Source: BCD1 sp965230565
GTDB lineage: Bacteria; Bacteroidota; Bacteroidia; Chitinophagales; Saprospiraceae
Direction of reading: 5' to 3'
Assembly (NCBI GenBank): GCA_965230565.1
Contig: CBDDLH010000016.1
Coordinates: 186,001-250,000, forward strand
DNA length: 64,000 nucleotides
A model generated the notes under the pieces. It saw only the letters and a list, made by a program, of their open reading frames with translations, was not told the DNA's origin and made no database searches. Each line of letters opens with the position of its first letter. Position 1 is the stretch's first letter. The position numbers were made by a program, and so were the translations under genes. This document shows positions 17,747 through 27,613 of the stretch, piece after piece.

Positions 17747-19585
17747 ATGAAATTATCCACCATTGACATTCTAATAATAGTTATTTATTTGATAGCCACA
17801 GTACTGATTGGTCTGTTGTTAAAGAAGAGGGCTGAACAGAACAAAAAGGCATATTTACTAGGCGGTAATACACTTCCATGGTATATGCTGGGGTTGTCAA
17901 ATGCATCGGGGATGTTTGACATTTCAGGAACCATGTGGCTGGTAACTTTGCTATTTGTTTATGGCTTGAAAAGTGCCTGGATACCTTGGTTATGGCCAGT
18001 ATTTAACCAGATCTTCCTGATGATCTTCCTTTCCATTTGGCTCAGAAGATCAAATGTAACTACAGGAGCGGAATGGATAACCACCAGATTTGGCCATAAA
18101 AGAGGGGCAAATTATTCTCATAGCATTGTGGTGGTCTTTGCAATAATCATGGGACTTGGTTATTTAGCTTACGGCTTTATTGGCATTGGAAAATTTGTTG
18201 AAATCTTCGTTCCCTGGGAGGTCGTTTCCGCATACATCCCCTTTGATGTTTCCCCTGAGTATGTACCTCACTTTTATGGAATCATTTTAACCAGTTTTGC
18301 TGTTTTCTATGCCTTACTGGGGGGAATGTTGAGTATCGTTTGGGCGGATGTGATTCAATTTGCCCTTATGGCCATTTCTTCCATAGTTGTTGGGGTGATT
18401 GCTATTAATGCTTTGGCCGCAAATGAATTGCTTGTGCCGGATGGATGGCTTTCACCGTTCTTTGGAATGCGTCTGGAACTGGATTGGTCGACAATCATTC
18501 CTGAAGTGAATGAAAAGATAAAAAGCGATGGTTTTAGCTTGTTTTCGGTCTTTTTTATGATGATGATCTTCAAAGGGGTATTGGTAAGCCTTGCGGGGCC
18601 AGCACCTAATTATGATATGCAAAAAATATTATCAACAAGATCTCCCAGAGAGGCAGCTTTGATGAGTGGTTCCGTAAGTTTGATCCTGATGCCTATTCGA
18701 TATTTTATGATCGCTGGTTTTGGGGTGTTGGCTATAATATTCTACAATAAACTGGATCTGATCGTTGGAGGAGCAGTTGATTTTGAGCAAATCTTACCTT
18801 CTGCTATCAGTGAATTTGTACCCATAGGTTTTCTGGGTTTATTACTCGCAGGATTATTGGCGGCATTTATGTCCACTTTTGCAGGTACCTTAAACGCTAC
18901 ACAGGCCTATATTGTCAACGATATCTACCTTAAACATATAAAACCTGATGCACCGGATTCTAAGATCAAATTCATCAATTATGGAGCCGGTCTGTTGATG
19001 GTATTGATAAGTATTGTACTGGGATTTTACGCAAAAGACGTAAACGATATTCTTCAGTGGATCGTTTCAGGGCTTTATGGAAGTTATGTTGCTGCTAATG
19101 TACTGAAATGGTATTGGTGGAGATTTAATGGTCACGGATTCTTCTGGGGAATGGTAGGAGGCCTTATTCCGGCATTATCATTCCGGTTCATTTTTGATGG
19201 GGTGCTTGATTTATATACATTCCCCTTAATGTTATTGATTTCCATAATTGGTTGTATTGCAGGAACTTATATGGCACCTCCTGTTGATGAGGAGGTATTG
19301 AAAAAGTTTTACAAGAACGTTCGCCCCTGGGGATTTTGGAAACCCATCCATGATAAAGTTGTTGCTGAGGATCCGGAATTCAAGCGGAATAAAAACTTTA
19401 AAAGAGATATGTTTAATGTAGCCATTGGTACCATCTGGCAAACTGCACTTGTTATTTTCCCAATTTACCTGGTTTTGATGCAAACGGTTCCGATGCTGGT
19501 TGCCCTGGGGATTGCCCTGGTTTGTACTTATATTTTAAAACGGACCTGGTTTGATAGATTACCCAAAACAGCTAAAAAAAATTAA
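17747..19585 (+). CDS. Sodium:solute symporter (SSS family), probable mannobiose importer
   Basis: A 612-residue inner membrane transporter with about 13-14 predicted membrane helices. SSS-family features are the first helix (STIDILIIVIYLIATVLIG), the loop KKAYLLGGNTLPWYMLGLSN, SGTMWLVTL, and the AFMSTFAGTLNATQAYIVNDIY segment near residues 375-395 that corresponds to the sodium-site helix. Being one base from the GH130 gene and next to GH26 and the epimerase, it most likely carries mannobiose or short manno-oligosaccharides into the cytoplasm. The C-terminal region beyond residue 500 is longer than in the smallest family members. Confidence 0.9.
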   Translation: MKLSTIDILIIVIYLIATVLIGLLLKKRAEQNKKAYLLGGNTLPWYMLGLSNASGMFDISGTMWLVTLLFVYGLKSAWIPWLWPVFNQIFLMIFLSIWLRRSNVTTGAEWITTRFGHKRGANYSHSIVVVFAIIMGLGYLAYGFIGIGKFVEIFVPWEVVSAYIPFDVSPEYVPHFYGIILTSFAVFYALLGGMLSIVWADVIQFALMAISSIVVGVIAINALAANELLVPDGWLSPFFGMRLELDWSTIIPEVNEKIKSDGFSLFSVFFMMMIFKGVLVSLAGPAPNYDMQKILSTRSPREAALMSGSVSLILMPIRYFMIAGFGVLAIIFYNKLDLIVGGAVDFEQILPSAISEFVPIGFLGLLLAGLLAAFMSTFAGTLNATQAYIVNDIYLKHIKPDAPDSKIKFINYGAGLLMVLISIVLGFYAKDVNDILQWIVSGLYGSYVAANVLKWYWWRFNGHGFFWGMVGGLIPALSFRFIFDGVLDLYTFPLMLLISIIGCIAGTYMAPPVDEEVLKKFYKNVRPWGFWKPIHDKVVAEDPEFKRNKNFKRDMFNVAIGTIWQTALVIFPIYLVLMQTVPMLVALGIALVCTYILKRTWFDRLPKTAKKN

Positions 19586-19586
19586 A

Positions 19587-20762
19587 ATGTCTGATCACGC
19601 TAAAAAAGTTCAAGCACTTTTTGCCAAACAAGAAAAGTTACTTACTAAAAAGAATAAGCCAATAAAAGAGAGCAATGGGATTTTTTCGAGGTGGAAAAAC
19701 CCAATTGTTACTGCCAGGCATGCCCCTGTTTTTTGGCGATATGATTTGAATGAAGCGACCAATCCTTTTTTGATGGAGCGCCAGGGCATAAATGCAGTCT
19801 TTAATGCCGGAGCAATGATGTGGGAAGGCAAATACCTGCTCATGTTGAGGGTAGAAGGTTATGATAGGAAGTCGTTCTTTGCCGTTGCCGAAAGTCCCAA
19901 TGGTGTCGATAGTTTTCGGTTCTGGGATTATCCCGTTTCAATGCCCGAAACAGAAGATCCGGATACCAATGTCTATGATATGAGACTTGTGAATCATGAA
20001 GATGGATGGATCTATGGATTGTTCTGTTCCGAAAGAAAAGATCCCGATAAGCCGGGTGACACTACTGCCGCCGTAGCGGCCTGTGGAATTGCGAGAACGA
20101 AAGATCTGGTTAACTGGGAAAGATTGCCTGACCTCATAAGCTCTGCCGGCCAGCAAAGAAATGTGGTCCTTCACCCGGAATTCATAGATGGCAAATACGG
20201 GATTTACACCCGCCCACAGGATGGGTTTATTGAAGTTGGCGGCGGTGGAGGAATAGGTTGGGGACTTATCGATGATATGAAATATCCCAAAGTAGATGAT
20301 GAAATAATTATTGACCATAAGGTTTATCATACCATAAAAGAGGTGAAGAACGGTCAGGGACCTGCCCCGATAAAAACAGATCATGGCTGGTTGCATTTGG
20401 CCCATGGGGTTAGAAATACAGCTGCAGGATTACGTTATGTGCTTTACATGTTAATGACTGACCCGATCGAACCGTGGAAGGTTACACATGCTCCGGGTGG
20501 ATATTTTATTGCCCCTAAAGGCAAGGAAAGGCTGGGTGATGTATCCAATGTGACTTTTTGTAACGGTTGGATTGTCAATGAGAAAGATGAGGTGTTTATT
20601 TATTATGCATCTTCTGATACCCGAATGCATGTTGCAACTTCAACCGTGGACCGATTGGTGGACTACGTTATGAATACTCCAGCTGATGGCTTGAGGTCTG
20701 CAGCAAGTGTACAGACCAGGAATGCCCTCATTTCCTCAAATTTGAAATTACTTATTAAATAA
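19587..20762 (+). CDS. GH130 4-O-beta-D-mannosyl-D-glucose phosphorylase
   Basis: A 391-residue cytoplasmic inverting phosphorylase. It converts beta-Man-1,4-Glc and phosphate into alpha-mannose-1-phosphate and glucose. The start is the ATG at 19587, one base after the symporter stop, which makes Asp131 in TNVYDMRL fall at the same number as the catalytic Asp131 reported for the Bacteroides fragilis enzyme. Other five-blade propeller motifs are FNAGAMMWEGKYLLMLRVEG, FFAVAESPNG, RNVVLHPE and AHGVRNTAAGLRYVLYMLM. The adjacency to a 2-epimerase and GH26 mannanase is the known beta-mannan catabolic arrangement, which supports subfamily 1 rather than mannobiose- or N-glycan-specific GH130 enzymes. 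Confidence 0.92.
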   Translation: MSDHAKKVQALFAKQEKLLTKKNKPIKESNGIFSRWKNPIVTARHAPVFWRYDLNEATNPFLMERQGINAVFNAGAMMWEGKYLLMLRVEGYDRKSFFAVAESPNGVDSFRFWDYPVSMPETEDPDTNVYDMRLVNHEDGWIYGLFCSERKDPDKPGDTTAAVAACGIARTKDLVNWERLPDLISSAGQQRNVVLHPEFIDGKYGIYTRPQDGFIEVGGGGGIGWGLIDDMKYPKVDDEIIIDHKVYHTIKEVKNGQGPAPIKTDHGWLHLAHGVRNTAAGLRYVLYMLMTDPIEPWKVTHAPGGYFIAPKGKERLGDVSNVTFCNGWIVNEKDEVFIYYASSDTRMHVATSTVDRLVDYVMNTPADGLRSAASVQTRNALISSNLKLLIK

Positions 20763-20765
20763 ATC

Positions 20766-21986
20766 ATGCGGGGTTCGATGGCAGGGTATATATTCTCCGA
20801 AATAAAAACAGATGTTCTGAAAAAGGAATTTAGAGCTGAATTTACCAACATAATGAACTGGTGGACTGCCAACATGATAGATGAGCAGTACGGAGGTTTC
20901 TATGGTCAAAGGAATGCGAATGGTGCACTCGTGCCTAATGTTGATAAGGGAATTATTCTCAATTCGAGACTGTTGTGGACCTATTCAGCAGCGGCCATCG
21001 CCACCGGAGACACTATTTATAAAGAATTAGCAGACAGAGCTTTTCAGTATATAAAGGATTGCTTTTGGGATGAGGTACAAGGAGGTGTTTTTTGGTCAGT
21101 GGATTATATGGGGAATTATGCTGATGACCAAAAGCAGATTTATGCCCAGGCTTTTACTATTTATGCCCTTTCGGAATATTTCATTCTCACTCAAAAAAGA
21201 GAAGTTCTGGATATGGCTTCTGAAATTTTCTGGCTTGTAGAAAAATATAGCCATGATACTGAAAAGCGAGGCTATTATAATGCTTTTGCCAGAGACTGGA
21301 CCGATGTGGATGATATTCGGCTAAGTGAAAAGGATGCTAATGAGGCAAAAATTATGAATACTCATCTGCATGTCCTGGAAGCTTATACAAATTTTTACAG
21401 GGTCGAGCCTTCCTTGTATGTAAAAAATGCCTTATTGGAGGTCTTACAGTTATTTTTAGATTATTTTTATAATCCGGAAACCGGGAGTCTGCATATTTAT
21501 TTTGATGATAATTGGAATCCGAAAGGCGATCATATTTCATTTGGTCACAATATAGAGGCGAGCTGGCTTCTATGGGAAGCTGTTGAGATCCTGAAGGAAG
21601 ATAGCCTTTCAAAAAGAGTGAGAGACCTTTGTTTATTTATGGCGGAAAAGGTTTATCAAATGGCCATTGACAAAGATGGAGGACTACTCTATGAAGCTGA
21701 TCCGTCAGGTATTATCGATCCGGATAAACATTGGTGGCCACAGGCAGAAGGGGTCATTGGATTTTGGAATGCTTATCAATTGACGGGAGAAGAGAAATTC
21801 GCTCAGGCATCTGTTGGAACTTGGGAATTCATAAAACAATTCATATTGGATTCCAATAATGGTGAATGGCACTGGCGAACTGACCGCGAAGGCAACCCAA
21901 TCTTGTCGGAAGATAAGGCTGGGCCGTGGAAGGCTCCATATCACAACGTCAGGATGTGCCTGGAGATGATGATGAGAATAACCTGA
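20766..21986 (+). CDS. Cellobiose/mannobiose 2-epimerase (AGE superfamily)
   Basis: A 406-residue (alpha/alpha)6-barrel enzyme of the N-acylglucosamine 2-epimerase superfamily. It epimerises the reducing-end sugar of beta-1,4-mannobiose to give Man-Glc, the substrate of the preceding phosphorylase. Conserved catalytic or binding His residues are visible in MNTHLHVLEAY, ISFGHNIEASWLLWEA and KAPYHNVRMCLEM; tryptophans in HWWPQAEGV line the pocket. The start codon lies 3 bases after the GH130 stop, so translation is probably coupled. An alternative ATG four codons in (20778) is possible. The protein is cytoplasmic, with no signal peptide. Confidence 0.93.
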   Translation: MRGSMAGYIFSEIKTDVLKKEFRAEFTNIMNWWTANMIDEQYGGFYGQRNANGALVPNVDKGIILNSRLLWTYSAAAIATGDTIYKELADRAFQYIKDCFWDEVQGGVFWSVDYMGNYADDQKQIYAQAFTIYALSEYFILTQKREVLDMASEIFWLVEKYSHDTEKRGYYNAFARDWTDVDDIRLSEKDANEAKIMNTHLHVLEAYTNFYRVEPSLYVKNALLEVLQLFLDYFYNPETGSLHIYFDDNWNPKGDHISFGHNIEASWLLWEAVEILKEDSLSKRVRDLCLFMAEKVYQMAIDKDGGLLYEADPSGIIDPDKHWWPQAEGVIGFWNAYQLTGEEKFAQASVGTWEFIKQFILDSNNGEWHWRTDREGNPILSEDKAGPWKAPYHNVRMCLEMMMRIT

Positions 21987-22071
21987 TCTATTTGTGGTCA
22001 GCTTTTTAGGGGCGCCCGAAAATTCTCTTTTTCAGGTTTTTTTCCGATTTTTGGTAATTGAGTATTTGAAA

Positions 22072-25000
22072 ATGATGATCCATTACATGCGTTTGTGTTT
22101 TGCATATATTATCTGTTTCTTCATTTCTTTTCCATTAGTTGGGCAAGAAGGGGCTACTCAATATAGATTTGAAAAAATTCCCTCTGAAATAGGGTTTCTC
22201 AATTCAGGGGTAAACGACATCCTGGAAGATCACCTGGGCTTTCTTTGGGTAGCTACCTGGGCGGGACTAGCCAAATACGACGGATATTCCGTTAAATTTT
22301 ACCGTCAGGAACCAGGAAATACTAATGGGCTGCAAAGTAACAAAATCACCACGATCTTTGAGGATAGTAATAATCAACTCTGGATAGGGACCAGTTATTC
22401 TGGTTTTTACAGATACGATCGGGAACTGGATGTTTTTGAACAGTTCTGTAAGGAACCTAATAATATGAATAGCCTGAGTGATAATAATGTTTCTTCAATT
22501 ATTGAGGGCTTAGACGGTATTTTTTGGATTGGAACCGAACGAGGGCTCAATCGCTTTGATCCTGAAACCAATAATTATATTCATTTTGAAAATGATGTTT
22601 CAGATACGAGAAGCCTCAGTCATAATTTTGTTTATTCGCTGGCTCAAATGCCGGACAGCACTATTTGGGTTGGCACAGAAGAAGGCCTCAATAGATTGGT
22701 CATTACGGAGAAAGAAACCTATTTCATAAGGTATGACCTGGCCCCGGCAGGAGCGGTAGCGGATACTTTCCTTAGCCATAATTTTATTTTTAAGATAATT
22801 CCTTCCAGTTATTGGCCTAATACTTTTTGGATTTGTACAAGTGTTGGATTAAAAAAAGTAACCTATTCTCTGGAGGATCCTGCCAACCTTGAATACGTAT
22901 ATTACTACCACGACCCGTTAGATTCCAATAGCCTTAGTCATCCTTTTGTTGCAGATGTTTTGGAAGAGGACAAAAATAACGTTTGGATCTCTACCTATAA
23001 TGGTGTCAATCTTTTGAATACCAAAACCAATAAAAACCGGTATTTCCTTTCCAAAAAGAACGATCCACATAGTCTGGGGAATAATGTAACGATGGCCCTT
23101 GCAAAGGACCGAACCAATAATCTTTGGATCGGAATGGATAAAGGGATCAATAAACTTAACCTGAATGCAAAGGCTTTCCGGCTCGTCCGACCAAATGTCA
23201 AAGAAAGTACGGCGATTAATATCAATTGTATTGCTCCGGCCAAAATCAGAAATGGAGTTTGGGCAGGAACGAGAGGTGGCGGTCTCAATTTTCTGACCTA
23301 TGATAATGATTTTAACCTGACCAGTGAAACAATAAATTTCAACTTTAAAACAAACAAGTTACAGGGTATTTCCGGGTTCATTTCTAACCTTATAATTGAT
23401 CAGTCGGGTTGGTTGTGGCTGGCCACTGATGGAGCAGGAGTGTTGAGAATAAAAGAAGATATTTTGTTCAGGAATAATGGGATGATGGCAAATGCTCAGC
23501 AATTTACCAAAAGTGATGCCTTGAGTGACGATTATGTGATGACTGTTATGGAGTCTGGGAGTGGAGATATTTGGTTTGGGTACTGGGATAAAGGACTGGA
23601 TCGATATGATCCTGAAACGGGGGACTTTTACCACTATTTACTTACCAAGGATCTCACAGTCAATTTTCAGCTTTATCCGATTGTACATCTTATTGAAACA
23701 ATTGAGGATAACCAAACCTACCTCTGGTTGGGAACCCGCGGAGGCGGTGTTTATAAATTGAGATTTAACAGCCAGGCGGATGGGCTGGAACTTATTGCAC
23801 ATTACAGCCTCGGCAATTCAGGTCATAGGTATTTGAGCAATGATTTTATTAACTCATTTTTCCTCGACAGCAAGAACAGGTTGTGGATTGGAACCGATAA
23901 CGGACTTAATCTTTTAACTTCAGACAAGGAACCCGTCCAGATTTTTTACGAGAAAGATGGCCTGGCCAATGCAACAATCCAGTCAATTCTCGAAAGCGAC
24001 AACGGAAACATTTGGTTGAGTTCCCAACAGGGAATCTCATGTCTTGCCTTTGTCGGGGATACCTTTGATATTAAAAATTACGACACTTTCAACGGATTAC
24101 AAAATAACTTCTTTCATGATGAAGCTGGTTTTAAAACCCCTTCCGGTCAGTTGCTTTTTGGCGGTGTCAACGGAGTTTCCAGTTTTAATCCCGAAAATAT
24201 TTTTTTGGACACCATTCCTCCCAAAATCGTTATTACCGACTTTAAATTGTTTAACCGTTCAGTAAGGATCGGTGAGCAATTTAATGGAAAAGTCGTTTTG
24301 AGCAATAGCATAACTTCTACAAAAGAGGTTACTCTAAGTCATCGGGAAAATGTTGTTTCTTTTGAATTCACCGGGCTGCATTTCGGCGAACCCAAAAAGA
24401 TCAATTACGCTTATCAACTGGAAGGGTTTGATCAGGATTGGGTGTATTCAGATGCAAGTAACCGCCTGGCTCATTATACCAATTTGCCGTATGATGATTT
24501 TGTGTTTAAGGTGAAAGCAGCAAATGGAGACGGTACCTGGAGTGACCCTGTTGAATTGTTTTTAGTGACCAAGCCTCCATTTTGGTTGACCGGGTGGGCT
24601 TATACTTTTTATGCTTTCCTGACCATTGGAATGGTTTATTTTGGTATAAGGGTTACCCGGATGAGAGCCGAATTTAAGCACAATCTTGAGTTGGAACGCA
24701 TTGACCGGGAAAAACTGGAAGAGGTCAATTGGTTGAAATTGCAGTTTTTCACCAATCTCTCTCATGAATTCAGGACTCCCTTGACATTGATTATCAGTCC
24801 TTTAGAACAAATGCTTCAACAGCCGGTTGATCGAAAGATGCATCGAATGTTATCAAGAATGTATTATAATGCCAATAAATTGCTAACCCTGATCAATCAA
24901 TTTCTTGATATTCGTAAAAATGAAGCTGGGCTGTTGAATCTCCATGCCGCAGAAACGGATTTGGTAGAATTGGGAAAGGAAATAACTTTATCTTTCAGGT

Positions 25001-26301
25001 ACCTGGCCGGTCAAAGGAATATAGAATTGTCTTTTTCTTCAAACCCTGATTTTATCCTTGCCTGGGTTGACCATGAACAATTGGAAAAAGTCATTTTCAA
25101 CCTGCTTTCCAATGCTTTAAAATTTACCAAAGACGGCGGCAAGGTCAAGGTGCATATGGAGGAAAAAGATAAATTCGTAGAAATTTCAGTTTCTGATAGT
25201 GGTATCGGCATTCCCCAAAATGAATTGGAAAATATTTTTGAACGGTTTTATCAGGTTGAAAAAAATCAGGATCGCTCAAGAAGAGGAGGTACAGGAATCG
25301 GGTTGTCTCTGGCCAAGATGATCGTTGAAAAACATCATGGAATAATTGAGGTGGACAGCACAGAAGGTAAGGGAACAAATTTCACCATTAAATTATTAAA
25401 AGGTAAATCTCATTTCAACGAAGAAGAATTGTATCCTGGTCAAAACCCGGATCTGGAAACCAAAGAGTTTGTGCTTCCCAAACCAATGCTTGAAGCACGT
25501 GGAGTATCGGACGAAGCAGAAAAGCCTGTTATTCCGGAAGAAACCGATCCTGTCAAACCGAAGATCCTGGTTGTAGAGGACAATCCCGATGTCAGAGATT
25601 ACCTCAGGGAGAATCTGGAAGACCATTACAAAATCATCGAAGCTTCAGATGGCCAGGAAGGTTTAGAAAAAGCTTTAAAGGATCCGCCGGACCTTGTGCT
25701 GGCAGATATCGCAATGCCAAGAATGGACGGTATTGAGATGTGTTCCAGGATAAAATCTAATATCGAAACCTGTCACGTTCCCGTGATTCTGTTAACGGCC
25801 AGAACTTCCCTGGTGTTTAAAGTTGATGGTCTCGAAACGGGGGCAGATGATTATGTGACAAAGCCTTTTCATATGAGGTTGCTCGAAGCAAGGATCAAAA
25901 ACCTAATCGATAGCAGAAGCGTGCTCAAACAGCATTTTGCCAAAAATTTTGACCTTAGTCCTTCAGGCATTGTCATAAATTCCATGGATGAAAAATTCCT
26001 GTCACAGGTGAAACTTATCATTGATAAACACATGGACGATAGCCGGTTTTCCGTGGATCAGCTGGCTTCTTCCTTGCAGATGAGCAGAATACAACTGTAT
26101 CGAAAACTAAAGGCACTAACAGGAAAATCTCCAAATAAGATCATCCGTTCCTTCCGACTAAAACGAGCAGCAGATCTGCTTAAGTCAGGGCAATACAATG
26201 TCTCTGATGTAACTTACCTGGTAGGATATAATGACCTGAAATCTTTCAGAGATCAGTTTAAAAAGGAATTTGGGATGAGTCCGTCCAAATACAACAAATA
26301 A
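22072..26301 (+). CDS. Hybrid two-component system sensor/regulator (SusR-like HTCS)
   Basis: A 1409-residue single-chain sensor and transcription factor. The ATG at 22072 begins a signal sequence (FAYIICFFISFPLVGQ), so I prefer it to the GTG at 21994. The periplasmic part holds two seven-bladed propellers of Reg_prop repeats (phrases such as LWIGTSYSGFYRYD and FWIGTERGLNRFD) and a Y_Y_Y domain (about 760-825). One membrane helix follows (about 835-860, TGWAYTFYAFLTIGMVYFGI). The cytoplasmic part has HisKA with His898 in LSHEFRTP, an HATPase domain with GGTGIGLSLAK, a receiver with Asp1212 in VLADIAMP, and an AraC-type helix-turn-helix at the C-terminus (SRIQLYRKLKALTGKSPNKI). It most likely binds a manno-oligosaccharide in the periplasm and switches on this locus. 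Confidence 0.95.
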   Translation: MMIHYMRLCFAYIICFFISFPLVGQEGATQYRFEKIPSEIGFLNSGVNDILEDHLGFLWVATWAGLAKYDGYSVKFYRQEPGNTNGLQSNKITTIFEDSNNQLWIGTSYSGFYRYDRELDVFEQFCKEPNNMNSLSDNNVSSIIEGLDGIFWIGTERGLNRFDPETNNYIHFENDVSDTRSLSHNFVYSLAQMPDSTIWVGTEEGLNRLVITEKETYFIRYDLAPAGAVADTFLSHNFIFKIIPSSYWPNTFWICTSVGLKKVTYSLEDPANLEYVYYYHDPLDSNSLSHPFVADVLEEDKNNVWISTYNGVNLLNTKTNKNRYFLSKKNDPHSLGNNVTMALAKDRTNNLWIGMDKGINKLNLNAKAFRLVRPNVKESTAININCIAPAKIRNGVWAGTRGGGLNFLTYDNDFNLTSETINFNFKTNKLQGISGFISNLIIDQSGWLWLATDGAGVLRIKEDILFRNNGMMANAQQFTKSDALSDDYVMTVMESGSGDIWFGYWDKGLDRYDPETGDFYHYLLTKDLTVNFQLYPIVHLIETIEDNQTYLWLGTRGGGVYKLRFNSQADGLELIAHYSLGNSGHRYLSNDFINSFFLDSKNRLWIGTDNGLNLLTSDKEPVQIFYEKDGLANATIQSILESDNGNIWLSSQQGISCLAFVGDTFDIKNYDTFNGLQNNFFHDEAGFKTPSGQLLFGGVNGVSSFNPENIFLDTIPPKIVITDFKLFNRSVRIGEQFNGKVVLSNSITSTKEVTLSHRENVVSFEFTGLHFGEPKKINYAYQLEGFDQDWVYSDASNRLAHYTNLPYDDFVFKVKAANGDGTWSDPVELFLVTKPPFWLTGWAYTFYAFLTIGMVYFGIRVTRMRAEFKHNLELERIDREKLEEVNWLKLQFFTNLSHEFRTPLTLIISPLEQMLQQPVDRKMHRMLSRMYYNANKLLTLINQFLDIRKNEAGLLNLHAAETDLVELGKEITLSFRYLAGQRNIELSFSSNPDFILAWVDHEQLEKVIFNLLSNALKFTKDGGKVKVHMEEKDKFVEISVSDSGIGIPQNELENIFERFYQVEKNQDRSRRGGTGIGLSLAKMIVEKHHGIIEVDSTEGKGTNFTIKLLKGKSHFNEEELYPGQNPDLETKEFVLPKPMLEARGVSDEAEKPVIPEETDPVKPKILVVEDNPDVRDYLRENLEDHYKIIEASDGQEGLEKALKDPPDLVLADIAMPRMDGIEMCSRIKSNIETCHVPVILLTARTSLVFKVDGLETGADDYVTKPFHMRLLEARIKNLIDSRSVLKQHFAKNFDLSPSGIVINSMDEKFLSQVKLIIDKHMDDSRFSVDQLASSLQMSRIQLYRKLKALTGKSPNKIIRSFRLKRAADLLKSGQYNVSDVTYLVGYNDLKSFRDQFKKEFGMSPSKYNK

Positions 26302-26307
26302 TAGGAC

Positions 26308-26359
26308 ACAGGGGGTAAAAGTATCATAGTGGAAAATGGAGCAATTACCCCCTGTTTTT
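26308..26359 (+). terminator. Inverted repeat after the HTCS gene: terminator or operator
   Basis: ACAGGGGGTAA (26308-26318) pairs perfectly with 26345-26355; the spacer is 26 bases and T5 (26355-26359) follows. It begins 7 bases after the HTCS stop, so a terminator is the simplest reading. Both arms contain the AGGGGGTA box that also occurs in the divergent region upstream of susC, so a binding site for the adjacent regulator is the alternative. Confidence 0.55.
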
Positions 26360-26427
26360 GAACAATAATCCTCTCAAAGGCCTCTTATTGAATGATTAGG
26401 TTTGTTGTGAAACATAACCAAAGAGGC

Positions 26428-27511
26428 ATGAAAAGTTATCAGATCCTATCAATTCTTCTTAGTATATTTTTATTTACTGCACCTGCCATTGCACAGGATC
26501 ATTTCAATAATATAGACAGAGCTGACTGGTGGAATGAACCCTGGCCACAGGTCTATCCGGAAGATGAATCTGCTTCATTGGACTTTATTAAGGTCAATAA
26601 AAACAAATTTGTAAATGAAAAGGGAGAGGTTGTCGTTTTTAAAGGGCTTTCCATAGCTGATCCCGATAAAATCGAAAAAGACGGAAAGTGGGGCAAACCT
26701 CATTTCGAGGTTATTCAGAGCTGGGGGGTTAATCTGGTGAGGATCCCTGTACATCCCGTGGCTCTGCGTGAAAGAGGAATAAAAGCATATTTAAAATTAC
26801 TGGATGATGCTGTACAATGGTGCGGAGAACTTGGAATGTATGTGATCATAGATTGGCATAGCATCGGGAACCTGAAAATGGAGATTTACCAGCATGATAT
26901 GTATGAAACGACCAAAAGAGAAACTTATCATTTTTGGAAGACCATCGCCCGACATTTTAAGGGTGTTTCAACAGTTGCTTTTTATGAGGTTTATAATGAG
27001 CCTACCGTGTATAATGGCACATTAGGGACATTGTTCCTGGAATGAATGGAAGATTATTGTAGAAGACATTATTGATATTATTTATGCACATGATGACACG
27101 GTAATTCCGTTGGTTGGAGGTTTTAACTGGGCCTACGATCTTCGCGATCTGGAATTTAACCCTATTGCAAGAAAGGGTGTTGCCTATGTGACCCACCCAT
27201 ACCCGGGTAAATGTCATCCTCCGAGGGAACCGCACTGGGAAGAACATTTTGGTTTTGCTGCTGAAAAATATCCTGTTATTGCAACAGAACTTGGTTATTA
27301 TTTTGAAGGCGAGGAACATCTGATTGATGATGGAACGTACAGAGAATCTATTATAAATTATATGGAAAAAAAAGGTATCTCCTGGTGTGCGTGGGTATTT
27401 GATCCTAATTGGGTGCCCCAAATGATAAAAAATTATAACTATGAGCCCACGCATCAGGGAGCCTTCTTTAAATCGGTAATGTTGGGAGAGTACAAATCTT
27501 CAAATAAGTAA
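26428..27511 (+). pseudogene. GH5 endo-beta-glycanase, broken by a one-base frameshift
   Basis: A secreted GH5-type enzyme of about 360 codons read in two frames. The ATG at 26428, preceded by AAGAGGC, gives a signal peptide (MKSYQILSILLSIFLFTAPA). The first frame runs to a stop at 27045 and contains WGVNLVRIPVHP, VIIDWHS and the acid/base Glu191 in AFYEVYNEPT. The second frame continues from about 27038 with WNEWKIIVEDIIDIIYAHD, LVGGFNWAYDL and the nucleophile Glu in VIATELGYYF, ending at 27511. Removing one T from 27034-27035 restores an uninterrupted GH5 sequence reading TLSWNEWK. So it is either a sequencing error or a recently inactivated gene. It is the last gene of the mannan locus and would act on the same backbone. 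Confidence 0.85.
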
Positions 27512-27538
27512 AATGGTTTCATAAATACGATTTACCAG

Positions 27539-27568
27539 GGTGATCTCTTTTCGAGATCACCTTTTTTT
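27539..27568 (+). terminator. Rho-independent terminator at the end of the mannan locus
   Basis: GGTGATCTC (27539-27547) pairs with GAGATCACC (27553-27561), 5-base loop, then T7 (27562-27568). It lies 27 bases after the GH5 stop and closes the rightward operon. Confidence 0.92.
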
Positions 27569-27613
27569 ATGGAACTGTAAGGAAATTTTTTAATTTGGGA
27601 TAAAATTAAAATC

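Noticed and set aside
19938..20405. A 155-codon minus-strand frame
   Set aside because: Antisense to the conserved GH130 gene.
27002..27454. A 150-codon minus-strand frame over the GH5 frameshift
   Set aside because: Antisense to conserved GH5 sequence on both sides of the frameshift; it does not explain the break.
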